A stretch of DNA of 64,000 bases from Acanthochlamys bracteata (taxonomy: Eukaryota > Streptophyta > Magnoliopsida > Pandanales > Velloziaceae), in the NCBI GenBank assembly GCA_019914995.1, contig CM034131.1, positions 6,418,501 to 6,482,500 of the forward strand, in the 5' to 3' direction. A program made the position numbers and the translations under genes. Within the stretch, counting starts at the first letter, position 1. Every line of letters starts with the position of its first letter. Shown here piece by piece: positions 34,981 through 46,678 of this stretch. The notes under the pieces were generated by a model. It did not search any database. It was not told the DNA's origin and saw nothing but the letters and a program-made list of their open reading frames with translations.

Positions 34981-37900
34981 TTAGGCTGAACATAACATCG
35001 ACTTCTGCTTTGCTAGCAAGTTTCTCAACTCACTTATTCGTTGTGGCTTCTCGCACATATAACTCTCAAAGGATTTGCGCAGATTCGCAAGCAAGACCAC
35101 ATCATTCTCACATGAACAGTTGTTTAGTAAGGAAGAGAACAGTTTCTCCCACAAATAAACATTCCAGTACCTGTAGCGGCGATAGCACACATCAAATGAG
35201 TGCATGCTCAAGAAAAAAAACAAGTCTAGAAAACAGCTTCCTTGTTTGAGACTGCAGACAAGATCTTGCTCTTGCTCCTATCATATTCAAGGCCTAACAT
35301 GCTTTAAAGTACCATACCTTTTAAATGGTGATTTTGGTTGATAGCGGTAATTTCCATCTGAACCCTTCTTCTTTTCAACTGTCATATATGAACCAAAGAG
35401 CATCATATGCACAATAACACAAAGGCCATAAGTGTCAACCTGCAGCATAGATGAAGAGTATAACATAAAGCAAGTTCACAACATCAAGAAACCCATAGAA
35501 TTAGGCATTTCTTAACAAACCTGATATGTCCATGTTTGCTTTTCTTGCATCTGGATACATTGAAATCCAGAGGTCCGGCAATCCCCTAGGAATTCTGTAC
35601 TAGCAGGGAAGAGGTTTACATCTACTCCCCTGCCCCAGTCAACAAGGCACAAACCCTGCACCCAGTGAGATTTGGGTCAGCATCAGCAGGCCGTGCGCAG
35701 AGGTCCACTTGCGCAGATCTGCTTAACAAATTTCATTGAGCAAATAGGTTGAACAAACTACGGAGAAAGGATCTAACTTGATCTCGCCAAGCACCAGCTC
35801 TGCCCATGAAATCGTCCTCCAAAAGAGTATCCCTTCAAACCCAAATAAATTGGTGCAACTTTTTTTTATCAGTATCACATAATAAACTATGATTCTCAGA
35901 TAGGACGTTATACTTAGTGAAAACTACAAGTAGTACCTAGCACAGCGTACGAGCAAATTATCAGGCTTAAAATCGCCATGTATTATGCCAGCAGTGTGCA
36001 AAGCTTCCAGCATGCGTAGCATCTCTATTGTGTAATAGACACATAAAACTTCTTCCATGACCTTTTGTTTCAGCAGGTAAAAGTTGATAGCATCCTGAAT
36101 TTTGCTAGCAAGTAAATATACTAAATCAAAAAATTCAGGAATCCAAGTATGCATCCTCAAACGTACCCAATAAATGGCATCCGAGAAATAATCACACTAC
36201 AAGCTGGAGTTACAAAGATTTTGGAGTTATAAAGATATAGTTCCTCACCTGAAGTGTCCCATGACTTAAAAAATCACAAACTAATATGCTCCAGTCAGTA
36301 TATATATGAACTTTGTGAGCAAATCCAAAGCTTTGTCTCTAGCAGCACATAAACTCATGGTCAGCAATAGTATTTTGAATAAAGTCTTCCTTTTTTTTTA
36401 TGTTGGGAAGCCCTCTATCAACATACCTCCTGCTCAGGAATGCGCTTATCAAGCTGCCGGTACAAGTAAAACTCCCAAGGGAAAGGAGGATTTTGAATCT
36501 GCAGCAGAAATCTTCAGTTTTAAGAATGAGAATGATTTGACCATCAAGACAATAAAAAATACGGACATGAAGTCACCTTTAATGCAACGACATCATCAGA
36601 ATTGTTGTCGACGAATGCCTTGAATACTTGAGCATATTTACCGCTTCCAGTGCATCCTTTTACATAATACTTTCTACCACCTTTCAATAGCAATTAAAAT
36701 GTATCAAGACATCGAAGACATAGACACTGTTGAACTTTATTATGTGGTAGTTTATACATAATTAGGAATTCATTAGAGAATAAATTTAATTTTGATGAAT
36801 ATATAATTTCTGTTAAGGTGCTAACTTTTCATTTTTGCTTTTGTGCAATAGATTATCTTCATTTGACAGTCTTATTGCAAGTTTAGCCTCACTCCTCATG
36901 ATTGAAGAAAGGTAGAAAATCTCCACCTTGCCTCTATGGAAATGGGGACCTTTTGGCTAAGATTAGCAACAAAGACACCACAGATGAAATTTGAGTTCTG
37001 ATCTTTAGGGTTACGGATGTTTCTTGGCCTTGCCGGAAGGAGCTAAAATACCAAATTGTCTTTTCTTTATGTCTTTTACTTAAACTTCTAGCCCCCATGA
37101 CCACATTTCAAGACCAGCAGACTGTCTTCTTTCTAGGCTAATAACTTCCTCATTAACCATATATGGATGAATACACCTTTGAAATACTAAAACAATTCCC
37201 AACATTTATCTCTTTCACAACTTCTATGCTAGTAGATTGTGTTCATTAGAACAATTTATGTAATCATGAAATTACCTTAAAACAATAACCATGACAGTGA
37301 CAACAACAAAACAAAAAGAAATCAATTCAATCCACCCACTTGAGACAGGAGACCCAATCCATGCATATTTTCATGGATTCCTTCATGCGTTAGTGGCAAA
37401 CCCTGGATCAGTCTTAACATTTGACAGGATTCTTTCTCTAATCTAGTTGTTCCACTAACATTTTAGAAAGTTAAGATCCACATGCTAAAAGAATAGATAC
37501 ATGTTTTACTACCTTTTGGACAGTAATAATCAGCAACCAAAGGCAATACCTTAAATACTAGGAAGACAGTTGATCAATAGTTCAGCTATGTAGTTTGCAG
37601 AACACTTCACCAGCATTAAAGTTTGTAGGGCTATATAAAGGAGACGAAAATTGAATTATCAGTACCTAACTCAATGATCTGGTTCCTTGAAAATTTCTTC
37701 AGTGAAGCTAAAGACACTTTTCCAGGGTATGCTTTAGCGCTCCTATGAAAACCCTGAAAAAGTCTAACATCAGTTTATGAGAATGTCATTTCAACAGTTT
37801 ACATGGCACAAAATGAAGTAAGGGCTCACGCACATTATACTTCCTTATCTCCATGTCCATGCTTTGCAATAAACCATTAATGGTGGAACAAGACCATGGG

Positions 37901-39878
37901 TTTGGATTACAACCTCTTTCCTGCTCTGCCAATAAGGCAGCACTTACCTACATATAAAATATAAAAGCATGAAAACAGCTTTTATCAGCTGGAATACCTA
38001 TAAGGATGCGGAACAAATTAAACTTCAAAAATTCACTGGAAATAAGAAAATTAAAATAAAGTTTGTACATTCCGTTATTGCATATCTAAACAACCATTAA
38101 CTTACAAAACATTGTGGAAAGCTCCATAAACTTTTCTTTCCAATTTTTTATGCAAGTACCTGGAGTTGCCATTAGATAAAACTCCAAAACATTTGATTAT
38201 GTTTAAGAAATAATCCTTTGGAAATACAGATACAAAGCTACAGCTGATGACTTCGAATAGAAAAGAGTTTAATAGCCTACTTGGTAGAGTGGTTAAGAAT
38301 TAAAATTGAAATCAGAAGCTAGAATAAAGAAGCTCAAGTCTCCATACTTCCAGCATCTTATGTTTCTTGACTTCTTAATGGCTAGAAGCTATACTAGAAA
38401 AACTACAAAACATTTTCTTTTCAACTCTTGCAGAAGGTAAAAGCTGCGTATCACAATGCAACTGACCATCTTCTTTCATTTTACAAAAGAAGCTAGAAGC
38501 CAAAATCTGATTTTAAAAGCTATACCACAAAGCAACTAAATAGAATATAAGCAGATTGCAGACCTTTCGGAGTCCATACTAGCAAACAGCTTTTGTTAAT
38601 AAAACTTCATTTCGCAAATTAAAGAAACTCTTTAGAGTAGTTATATTCACAATGAGTGAAAGTTATACTGTTGGTCTGAGTTGAGAAGTTATGGCAATAA
38701 CTCGTTCCAAGAAGGCAGAGTACATCTCCTTAAGCCTATCAAGTGGCTCAGCATGCCTGTTCACCCATAAAATCAAAGCATCAGTATTTTAAAGGAAATA
38801 TCTAGCTTCACATACAGCAGATCAATTTTATGTAACCTAGTGTGAACCTTGAAATTCCCAGCTCATACACATTACTAGCTTCCACCAGTTCCCCTTTTGA
38901 AATTAGGAAAATTGCATAAGCCTCATAGAGTAGTGAGTGAGCCTGGCAAATACCCTTAACCTCCAGCATTCTGAAGATCCTCCTGAAATCCTGAATCACA
39001 TCTCCCTTGCACCGGCAAAAGACAAAAACAATGAGACACATGAACAGGATTAGGGTCATTTTGGAGCAAGCGATGAAGTGCCAACTAAGCTTAGGGGCGT
39101 AGAAAAGTAATTCCAACACATGGTTAACTTCCAATAAACACTCTATTAACTTTCAGTCACATCTATGCATCTGTCAATATCATAACAACAAGTCAGCTAT
39201 AGTTTAAAACATGAAGTCATAGTATGGCTACTACAGCCATTTGAATTGCGTTAGTCATTACAAGAAAGCTTTCCAAAGACTTCATCTGTAACAACTTTAC
39301 CAATTCTATAAGGAAACAAAGGAGAAACTTCAGAAATACTTACATAGATGACCCATATCTTCAGGAAACGCACATCATTTCGGTACCGGTCGTCATCAGC
39401 ATACCTCTTAATGCAGTCCTCAATCAGTGTCTTCAACTTATGCTCGGTCGCTTCTGGATCACGCTTGAAGTCTTCAACCGAAGCTTCAATTGCTCTAAGA
39501 AACACAAAATCAAAGTAGCAAACATTTACATAAGTAACTTTTGATGCTTAAGAATGTAAATTAACCAAAATAATTAAAATAAAAAACGAGTAATTACCTC
39601 AACCAAGGTACGATAGGGTCAGATTGGTGTTCAGCTGACCTGAAATAGAAAAACGGTACTATGTAATGAACAAAAAATGAATTGCTCGAAAGAAGAGGAG
39701 AAAATAATAGCAGAGATAAGGCGAACTAGCTTTGATTACTAAAACAGTAATTAAAAGAAGAATAAGAAGAGCATTAGATTTGAAAGCAATGAGAGAAATT
39801 TGAAATGGTAATTCACTTGGGAGAGCGGCGGAGAGGGCTGGTGCCGGTGGCAGCGGTGCTGCGATCTAATTGAACCAT
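34981..39878 (-). CDS. BUB1: BUB1-type mitotic checkpoint serine/threonine kinase (BMF1-like)
   Basis: Fifteen minus-strand exons: 39878-39817, 39639-39598, 39494-39344, 39005-38848, 38756-38669, 37947-37834, 37753-37666, 36680-36577, 36498-36427, 36338-36249, 36094-35937, 35832-35778, 35655-35521, 35439-35318 and 35170-34981. All joins are GT-AG and in phase, giving 542 residues. Residues about 30-165 form the Mad3/BUB1 homology I region (PWLRAIEASVEDF, YRNDVRFLKIWVIY, GICQAHSLLYEAYAIFL). The kinase domain fills the C-terminal half: GCTGSGKYAQVFKA loop (about 243-256), VALK lysine (269), IIHGDFKPDN catalytic loop (Asp364) and VDWG metal-binding Asp (400). HGD in place of HRD is usual for BUB1. 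The protein should act at kinetochores in the spindle assembly checkpoint. I see no KEN box, which fits plant BMF1. The start has MVQLDRSTAATG in a good context. Confidence 0.93.
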
Positions 39879-40148
39879 TTCTAGATCGTGATAAGAGAGA
39901 TAGAAGAAGGCGGTGTCGGCGTTCAGAGCTCGTAGATCGAAGAAAAAGAAGAAGAACCGAAGAAAAAGACGGCAATGTGGATTTGAATTTTGGTTTTGGA
40001 GAGAGAAGGAAGAAAGGGAGGGAGAAGGAATTTCATTCGCTTCATTCACACGAGTGACTGTAGCTGGTGCGTGCTTCTTCGTAATGGTAATGGGTTGGGC
40101 GTCAGTAGATATTGGGCTTGCGAATTTCGAAACCCAAGATATTATATA
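39879..40148 (-). promoter_or_regulatory. BUB1-type gene leader and proximal promoter
   Basis: On the minus strand the 170 bases before the ATG are rich in CT/TTC runs, typical of a plant 5' leader. Beyond it, at about 40093-40120, are GCCCAA and CGCCCAACCC motifs (site II-like TGGGCY in the opposite sense). No TATA box was seen. Confidence 0.4.
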
Positions 40149-40398
40149 ATGAGCGTGTGATAAGACTTATGAAATAGAATTTTTTTAAAATAAAAAATAT
40201 TTTTATTTTTTTTTAAACGAATTTTATTTTTTTATTTTTAAAAAATAATTAAAATATGTAATAAAAAAATCTCATTTCGTAAAATTTTTCTACATTTTTT
40301 AAATAAATTTTTTATATATTTATAAAATATATATTAAAAAATATGAAATAAAAAAATTTAATAAATAGCTTATTATAAGTTGTGCCAAACGGGTTCAT
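40149..40398. mobile_element. AT-rich MITE-like block
   Basis: The left end is near GAGCGTGTGATAAGACTTAT. The reverse complement of the right end reads GAACCCGTTTGGCACAACTT. These are imperfect inverted ends of an approximately 250-bp block of A/T runs that closely resembles 58861-59115 (both have AAAAAAATCTCATT...CGTAAAATTTTTCTA). It lies about 270 bp upstream of the BUB1 start. Confidence 0.55.
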
Positions 40399-41430
40399 AA
40401 ACACCCACTCATGCCATGGATAATTGATCAGTATAACAAATCCGAAAACCTGCAGAAAGAAAACACGGGCTTACTAGAACCTGTATTCCATTATCACAAA
40501 ATTCTTCGCGCACACGTGACAAGAAATTTCTGTTCAGGTAAGAAAGAGACCTGAATCTTTCATATTTCAAAGCTTTGGGTTAAACCTCTTTGATAAGTAT
40601 GAAGCTACATAAACTTTTGAAATTACAGCGTTCTAGCTAGAGGAAAAGAAGATTTTTGAGAATTTTTAACTAGAACTGCCTTCTCTTTTGTAATGCTTTG
40701 AGCCATCACTTCCCTAGTTCTTCCATTGGTATTCCACGCTCGCGAGCTATTGAAATAAGTCAACAATATATTATCCTAAATATATTTTTTTATAATTATA
40801 TTTAATATTTTTTTTTATTTAGAACTTTTCTTATATTATTTTATAATGAGTCTATATTTATGTACTTATATTTAATGATAAGAATAAGATTGAAAAAATT
40901 TTTATTTTAGTACTAGAGCAAAATTCTAGATCTGTTTGCCGTCGTTATGGAGATAATGACTGTGACGGTCAGATATCGACAAAACTATCCTTTGAATCTT
41001 GGAGATACGATTATGACGGCTAGAAATTCGATAAAAATAAATCCGTGATTTGATCGGATTACTCCAAGAAAAAAAAAATCTCTTGCGCCGCCATCGTGCT
41101 AGATTTTTTTTTTTGCTGCAGCCACCGCCGCATCCGCCGCGCAGTTGTGTCGCCGCTACCGCTTCATTGACCCGCCCTCCTCTCCATTGCCGGCGTTGCT
41201 TCATCCTTTCCACTGTCTCCGGCGAGGATTGAATCACACACGCAGCCGTCGCCGACATCGTTCCGACGCTACTTTTTTGCGCCGATTCGCCGCTGCTTCG
41301 ACGCCGTCTACAGCGCCGATCCCATCAAGCCGGCGATCGTAACCCGACACGGCCCAAGTGCAGCCCGAACCAGACTAATTGACCTAATCCGGCCAAGTTT
41401 ACTGACCCGACTCGATCCGTCTGATCCGGC
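40399..41430. other. Intergenic DNA and GC-rich leader of the copia relic
   Basis: No gene was seen up to about 40930. From about 41060 to 41430 the DNA is unusually GC-rich (GCCGCC, CCGCCGC and GATCCGG motifs). It runs directly into the gag relic and is probably the retroelement's leader or gag N-terminal part. No LTR pair or primer-binding site was found. Confidence 0.4.
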
Positions 41431-42330
41431 TTGGACTTAAAAAAAAAAATTATAGAAAGTTCAAGTGCCCTATCTCTAGTAGCCTCAATGACTACTCCTA
41501 TTATTAACGTACAAGGTGACTCATCCTCCATTATTACTGCTAAGTTAAATAGTTTCAACTATTCTCTTCGTTTCAAATTGTTGAGATATATATTGCTAAA
41601 AAGAATAAGATGAGTTATTTGATTAGAGAAATAGCACGACGTTAAAAAACTGATCCTACTTACGTCCGGTGGAGAACTGACAATTCTATTGTCAAATAAT
41701 GGTTGATCAATTCTATGGAACCAGCTGTGATGGAGCTTTTTATCCGACTTCTTACTGCTAGAAATGTTTAGATTGTTGTGTCCAAAACTTACTATAATAA
41801 TTCTGACATATTTCAAAATTTTGAATTAACATGCAGGATTTTTAAGTTAAAGCAAGGTGGGAGGCCCGTTACTGCTTATTATACAGAACTATAAAGCATA
41901 TGGCAAGAGTTGAATTTCCGCAATCCAATCAGGAAGCGTTGTGCTAATGATATATTAGCTCGATAATATGAGATAGAGAGGGAACGTGTTTATATTTTTT
42001 TGGCTGAGCTTGATGATATATTTGATAAGACCTGTAGTGATCTACTACGAATAGATACGTTCCTTGGGTTAGAATCATCTTATAACTACATTTATCGTGA
42101 GGAGCAATGACGAGTAATTATGATGGGTTTTAACGATATTAGAGTTATTACTGCTATGGCTTCCAAAAATCTTATATCCCAAATAAAACAAAAGTATAAA
42201 AAAAATAGTGTACTCATTATGATAAAATTGGGCATATTCGAAATTTATGCTTTCACTTAGTTGGTTATCTTGATTGATAGGAGGAACTGAAGAAAAAAAA
42301 AATAAGATAATAAAATCTTTGATATAGCGT
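41431..42330 (+). pseudogene. Ty1/copia retrotransposon gag relic
   Basis: Fragments of a plant copia gag can be read across several frames in the right order: LVASMTTPIINVQGD and LNSFNYSLRF (about 41475-41580), TDPTYVRWRTDNSIVK and WLINSMEPAVMELFIRLLTA (about 41655-41765), CRIFKLKQGG-like sequence near 41832-41863, and a broken zinc knuckle followed by GHIRNLCFHLVGYLD (about 42230-42290). These match the UBN2/Retrotran_gag_3 type gag found in plant copia elements. Many stops and indels are present. No protease, integrase or reverse transcriptase follows, and no LTRs were recognised, so this is a truncated fragment. Confidence 0.75.
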
Positions 42331-42764
42331 ATGGAGTTGCAAACCTTACATTAGCTAATCCTATATCTTTTATATTATCGACTGCTTATTTACTAGTTTT
42401 ATTTTTTAGTCACAGATTAATCAGATTATTAAATTTTAAATAATCAAAATTTTATCTTTACTGTTTTAATTTATAATAAAATAAAAAATAAATTTTAGAT
42501 TCTAAAGATATAAATTATATAATATTTGATCCGAAGATTTTTACATTATAAGTTTTTCAATTAAAACTAACGTGATATATAACGGAGAGTCCACCGTAAA
42601 AGTATGTAGTGAAGAAGTACCACGAACACGTACACTGACTTGTGGCAGAATATTATACCAGCAGCTTCTAGTGATGGACACGTTTCAAGTGCTTAGATGA
42701 GAAGTACTTAAATAGAACACGCGAGCTGATGCACAGAACAAAGGAAGTTCATTACTCATTAGCT
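42331..42764 (+). promoter_or_regulatory. Probable promoter of the small hydrophilic gene
   Basis: A TATA-like TTAAATAG lies at about 42707-42714, some 55 bases before the ATG at 42765. Upstream are several ACGT-core motifs (GAACACGTACAC near 42625, GACACGTTTC near 42677) that resemble ABA-response elements. Their function is inferred. Confidence 0.4.
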
Positions 42765-43031
42765 ATGGAGCAACAGGGCACAGAGGTCAGGACAGAGACC
42801 AACACCGAAAGCAGAGAGCCAAACATCGATGCTGGAGGTGAGAACTCCGACGTTTCACAGGCGACGAGGAAGCCAGGTCCCTCTGTGAAAGAGCTGCTAC
42901 ATGAGGCGATACTCCGTCCAGGTTTAGTAGGAGGACAATCTGCAACAGAGGTAGATGGGAAGGCACAGGAGCCTACCGATGTTCTCGCATTCGATCGCTC
43001 TGTTCGTCAAGTGGACTCCTCCTTAGAGTGA
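42765..43031 (+). CDS. Small hydrophilic protein of unknown function (88 aa)
   Basis: An uninterrupted frame from ATG 42765 to TGA 43029-43031 encodes MEQQGTEVRTETNTESREPN...VKELLHEAILRPGLVGGQSA...VRQVDSSLE. An in-frame ATG at 42729 would add 12 residues, but it lies only about 15 bases after the TATA-like site, so the later start is preferred. The protein is Glu/Ser/Gly/Gln-rich, with no Cys and no membrane segment, which resembles small stress or seed proteins. The segment VKELLHEAILRPG could form a short helix. Support comes from the plausible promoter, the clean frame and the composition. I do not recognise the family. Confidence 0.45.
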   Translation: MEQQGTEVRTETNTESREPNIDAGGENSDVSQATRKPGPSVKELLHEAILRPGLVGGQSATEVDGKAQEPTDVLAFDRSVRQVDSSLE

Positions 43032-43575
43032 TCTGAATCGTGTTATAGAATTTTTATGTAACTGAATGGAAGAAAATCTTTTCACCCTCTCCCTCTCTCA
43101 GGTCTCTACGGAAATTCTACTAATTATTATTTGTATTGCCATGGAAAATATCATGAACTGTGCTGTTTGGTTGTAATTAGTTTCCAGAACATAAAAGCTA
43201 CCACTTGTTATAAAGCAATTTTTACCGACCCTATTAGGTGTGACAACTTCCTTGATCTAGGTAAGAGGACTGCATTAGAACTGATTTTCTGCTAGAATAC
43301 GTATTCAAAGTTAACAGTCTCTCTTGTTGGAAGGATAAACAGAAAAACAGGGACAAAAATCAAAATCCAACCAAAAGAAGGCGTGCTGTATTCCGGAAGA
43401 TTACAACATACATACAGAACTTAATTACGGAATAAGCTCGTTTATCAATTATACAATACCCTTAAAACTATAATTTATTTACAAAGGAAACTTGAGATCA
43501 CAGATAAGAGTTTGAAATCATTACAACCAAATTAGAAAACTTGATTATCTGAAAGTTGATAGACTAATCGATAAA
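43032..43575. other. Intergenic DNA between two small genes
   Basis: This holds the 3' flanks of two convergent small genes. No other feature was seen. Confidence 0.4.
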
Positions 43576-43779
43576 TCAAGCATAGGAGACAAGCCGGCGG
43601 CCGCAGCGCATGCAGTGGAACCGGCGTTTGGATCGTGAGTAGAGCGGGACGAAGCAGAACCTCCACTCGCTCTCGACATCCGTTGCCGCAACTTCACCGC
43701 CACAGAAAGGGCAGCTCCCCGGCGCTTGTTGCGATCCGATAACCCTCTCGTCCTCGTCGCAAGTAAATATCAAACACAT
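43576..43779 (-). CDS. Small zinc-ribbon protein (67 aa), plant-conserved type
   Basis: A single exon on the minus strand reads MCLIFTCDEDERVIGSQQAP, then CPFCGGEV, VESEWRFCFVPLYSRSKRRF and HCMRCGRRLVSYA. Two CxxC pairs (CPFC and CMRC) separated by about 34 residues form a likely zinc ribbon. I recall short plant proteins of this form, often auto-labelled methionyl-tRNA synthetase although far too short for that enzyme. The molecular role is not known to me. The frame uses the first ATG after a leader rich in TTC/CTT on the minus strand. The gene is convergent with the 88-aa gene at 42765-43031. Confidence 0.75.
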   Translation of the reverse strand: MCLIFTCDEDERVIGSQQAPGSCPFCGGEVAATDVESEWRFCFVPLYSRSKRRFHCMRCGRRLVSYA

Positions 43780-44008
43780 GTTTGTCCTCTTTTCTTCTTC
43801 TTCTTGTTTGTGGATGTTCTTGTCAGGGGATTTATATCGAACACCTGACGGGTAAAAGAGAATGGCGGTAATCTCACGCGGACTCTTTAGCCTGTATTAA
43901 GACAAATCTTTTCAGAACGTTCGAGGCAAATGAGCTTTTTATTTGCTACGTTTCGGCCGAACCATTGCAAGTCACTAGCCTTTTAGCACTATATTATATT
44001 TGCATATT
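43780..44008 (-). promoter_or_regulatory. Leader and upstream region of the zinc-ribbon gene
   Basis: The plus strand carries TCTTTTCTTCTTCTTCTTGT just upstream of the start codon (a purine-rich leader when read as mRNA). Farther out the DNA merges into the MITE at 44009. No TATA box was assigned. Confidence 0.3.
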
Positions 44009-44247
44009 TAGAGTCAGTTTGGAGTGGTTATAAAATAAATATTTTTAATAAATATTTTTTATTTAATAAATAAGTTTTATTATTTTGATTTTAGAAAAAA
44101 TAATAAAAAAAGTAAAAAAAAGTTTTACTAAATAAAATTTTAAAAATTTTTAGATAAATTTTATATATTATTATATATTTATACAAAAATATAAAATAAA
44201 AAATTGATAAAATTTTTTTAAGAATAGAATGTCAAAACAGTTCCTTA
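44009..44247. mobile_element. AT-rich MITE-like block
   Basis: Left end TAGAGTCAGTTTGGAGTGGT; reverse complement of right end TAAGGAACTGTTTTGACATT. About 239 bp of A/T runs lie between. It has the same general build and size as the MITEs at 22167-22401 and 46291-46522. Confidence 0.55.
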
Positions 44248-46290
44248 ACGAAATCCTACATTGGACAAATAAAATATAAAATTTTAAAACTAAAAACTAT
44301 TTAAAAACTTTTTTAATATAAGTTTAAGTTTTTCTTTTAAACAATTAATAAGTTTAAGATATATAATTATATCTTTGTTAGTTCTAATTTAACAAAATTT
44401 GAATAATACTACAAAATTTTTATTTAAAATATAATATATTATTTTGAATAATAATTATTTTAAAATTTTTGGTTCAATGTTCCCTAAGCTCTTACCTGCA
44501 ATAATGATTATAACAGAGTAACGGACTAGTTATCACTAAAAATATCGTATAATTAAAAATAATATCGTATAACTAAAAATAATATAAACAGTCGATAATG
44601 ATGTATGATATTACGTGATGCATGTCACCAGTAGCTGGAGTTGCTTTGTTCTTCTCCAAGTACGGAATATTGTTCTCGGCTTTTCTCCGTAAACAACTTA
44701 ATATGTACGATATTTTTTTACTTGAGAGAAACATTAGTATGCACGAGTTAAATATAAGTTTTTTATTGAATAATTTTAAAGTAGAAAAGTATTTTAAAAT
44801 TTTAATCTAATACAAATTAAGATTTTTTACCTATACAGTAACTTTCTTGTCCAAAATATTTTATAGTATCTTTTTCTTCTTTCCCCTAAAAAATATCAAG
44901 TTCTACGAAACATCTCAGAATATGTATGTAAATTTCGATGATATAATAGTACAAAAAAATAGTAGAACTATTTATTTATATTTTTGAAAAGAATCAGCCA
45001 ATGTGAATTTTATAAAATTTTACATTTCATGTTATGCAATTCTGTGTTGTATGACCTGAGTGCAATTTATTAAAATTTTATATAATATTTTTACATTTTT
45101 CAATGAATTCTTAGTGTATTAGAGCTCTAATTGATATTAATATTTCAGATATTATAGCATTTTTTGTATCAATATTTGAACATAATTTTTTATGAATGCA
45201 CTTAGAGTCATATAGTGTGTGAGATTGATTATAAAAAAAAGTGTAGATTAGAATGAACGGAGGATATTTTGATCTCTAATTCGAAATCAGTGTAATCAGA
45301 TTTAACTCGAATATCAACTCAAAAAAACTACCAGATCATCAGTTTATTCGAATTGCTGGGTCATCCTACTAAATCACTACCTACAGCGATAACGGAGCAC
45401 TTAAGGTAGCTCCGTGTATCTTATATCGGAGAGCACCATCCTCACCATCATTCCACGGCTTGTTAGGTTCAAAGAGAAGCGTTGGGTTCACGAGAAAGAG
45501 AGACTATTGATATAGATCGAGAAGTTTTCAAGTGGAAATAGGGAACGCGAGTAAACGGCAGAGCAACGACAGAGGAGGAGGAGGAGAACAGACAATGAGT
45601 AATAGGAGAAGTTACTAGATTGCTCAGCTTTCGAATTCCTCATTGAAGAAGAAGTCGAAGTAGTAGTGGTGAGAGCTTTGCGACGATTAGTAACTACAAC
45701 AAAAAAAAGCAATGAACAAAAACAAAACGAAGTAACCATTTCAAACATCGGTGAAGACAATACAATAAGAATAGAATTTCAACCCGAAGAATTGGACAAC
45801 AGTATTGGTGGTAGCAAAAATAGCTAGTTTAGGGATTACGTGGATAGGTTAGCTTCTTCCGCTTCTTCTTTCTCCTCAATTTTATTCTCTTTCCGCCGGT
45901 ACGATACCTCCTCCAACTTTGCCATGTTAGTGTTTAGCAACTCCGTCGACAATGTAGTGTCCAGCTCAAGCACAAATTCGGGCAATATAAAGTCCAGCTC
46001 ATTATCGACAATAGATTTCGCTACGCGACTGTTTACTTCGTCTGTGCTAATGACTATATCACCGTTTCGTAAACCTCTTCTTCACTGACTTAGTAAGCAA
46101 ATGACTCGGCTTAGAATGATTGCCGGGGTATCAATTTTTGGTTAGATGGCTGGTACAGTTTGAAACTGACTACGGTGCTCAAAACAGAGCTGAAACAATT
46201 TAATTTTTGAGAAAAGGATTTTGAATAACAAAGTGAGAGACTAGCGGGATTATTTTAAAAAATAGCCCATGCACTTAGTGAGATTAGCAG
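44248..46290. other. Intergenic DNA with unassigned coding-like stretches
   Basis: Two stretches look faintly coding but belong to no model I can support. A plus-strand open frame at about 45595-45827 reads EKLLDCSAFEFLIEEEVEVV...EFQPEELDNSIG. A minus-strand open frame at about 46086-45838 reads VDNELDFILPEFVLELDTTL...RKENKIEEKEEAEEAN. Neither has a convincing start or splice partner. They may be relics of one or two lost genes. Confidence 0.3.
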
Positions 46291-46522
46291 TACGTTTGGG
46301 AGTGAATTCCTCAAAAGCTCATTTTTTTTAATTTTTTATTTAATATCTTTTAATAAAATTTTTATTATATTTTATAAAATCTATTTAAAATTTTAGAAAA
46401 TATAAAAATTTTATACAGTAAAATTTATTTTTTTAATCAAAAAATAAATTTTATTTATTGAAATAAAATAAAAATATTATTAATTTAAAAAATATTTTTA
46501 AAAATCACTCCGGAAAACCGTA
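46291..46522. mobile_element. AT-rich MITE-like block next to SH3P3
   Basis: Left end TACGTTTGGGAGTGAATTCC; reverse complement of right end TACGGTTTTCCGGAGTGATT. Length is 232 bp with an AT-rich body. It ends about 155 bp upstream of the SH3P3 start codon, so it lies in the proximal promoter. Confidence 0.6.
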
Positions 46523-46678
46523 GACAGGACCAGGTGTTGGTTGGCTTTGTTTCAATCAGATAAATACAGCCTGTTTCTCCGTCTCTCTCTAACCTTAAAA
46601 CAGTACAAAACTAGCAACTGGAGCAGAAAGAGATTTGATCAAAACGAAATCAGTCTCTCTCTCGAGTCAAATAAAAAC

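Noticed and set aside
38275..38300. tRNA-like TGGTAGAGTGGTTAA in a BUB1 intron
   Set aside because: Only an A-box-like stretch is present; no B box or cloverleaf follows.
40926..41258. 110-codon minus-strand frame rich in Arg and Gly
   Set aside because: It is antisense to the GC-rich leader of the copia relic and owes its openness to base composition; the plus-strand reading is better explained.
45488..45760. 90-codon minus-strand frame with hydrophobic Leu/Ser/Phe runs
   Set aside because: It mirrors purine-rich plus-strand sequence and shows no family match; a real membrane peptide was considered but nothing supports it.
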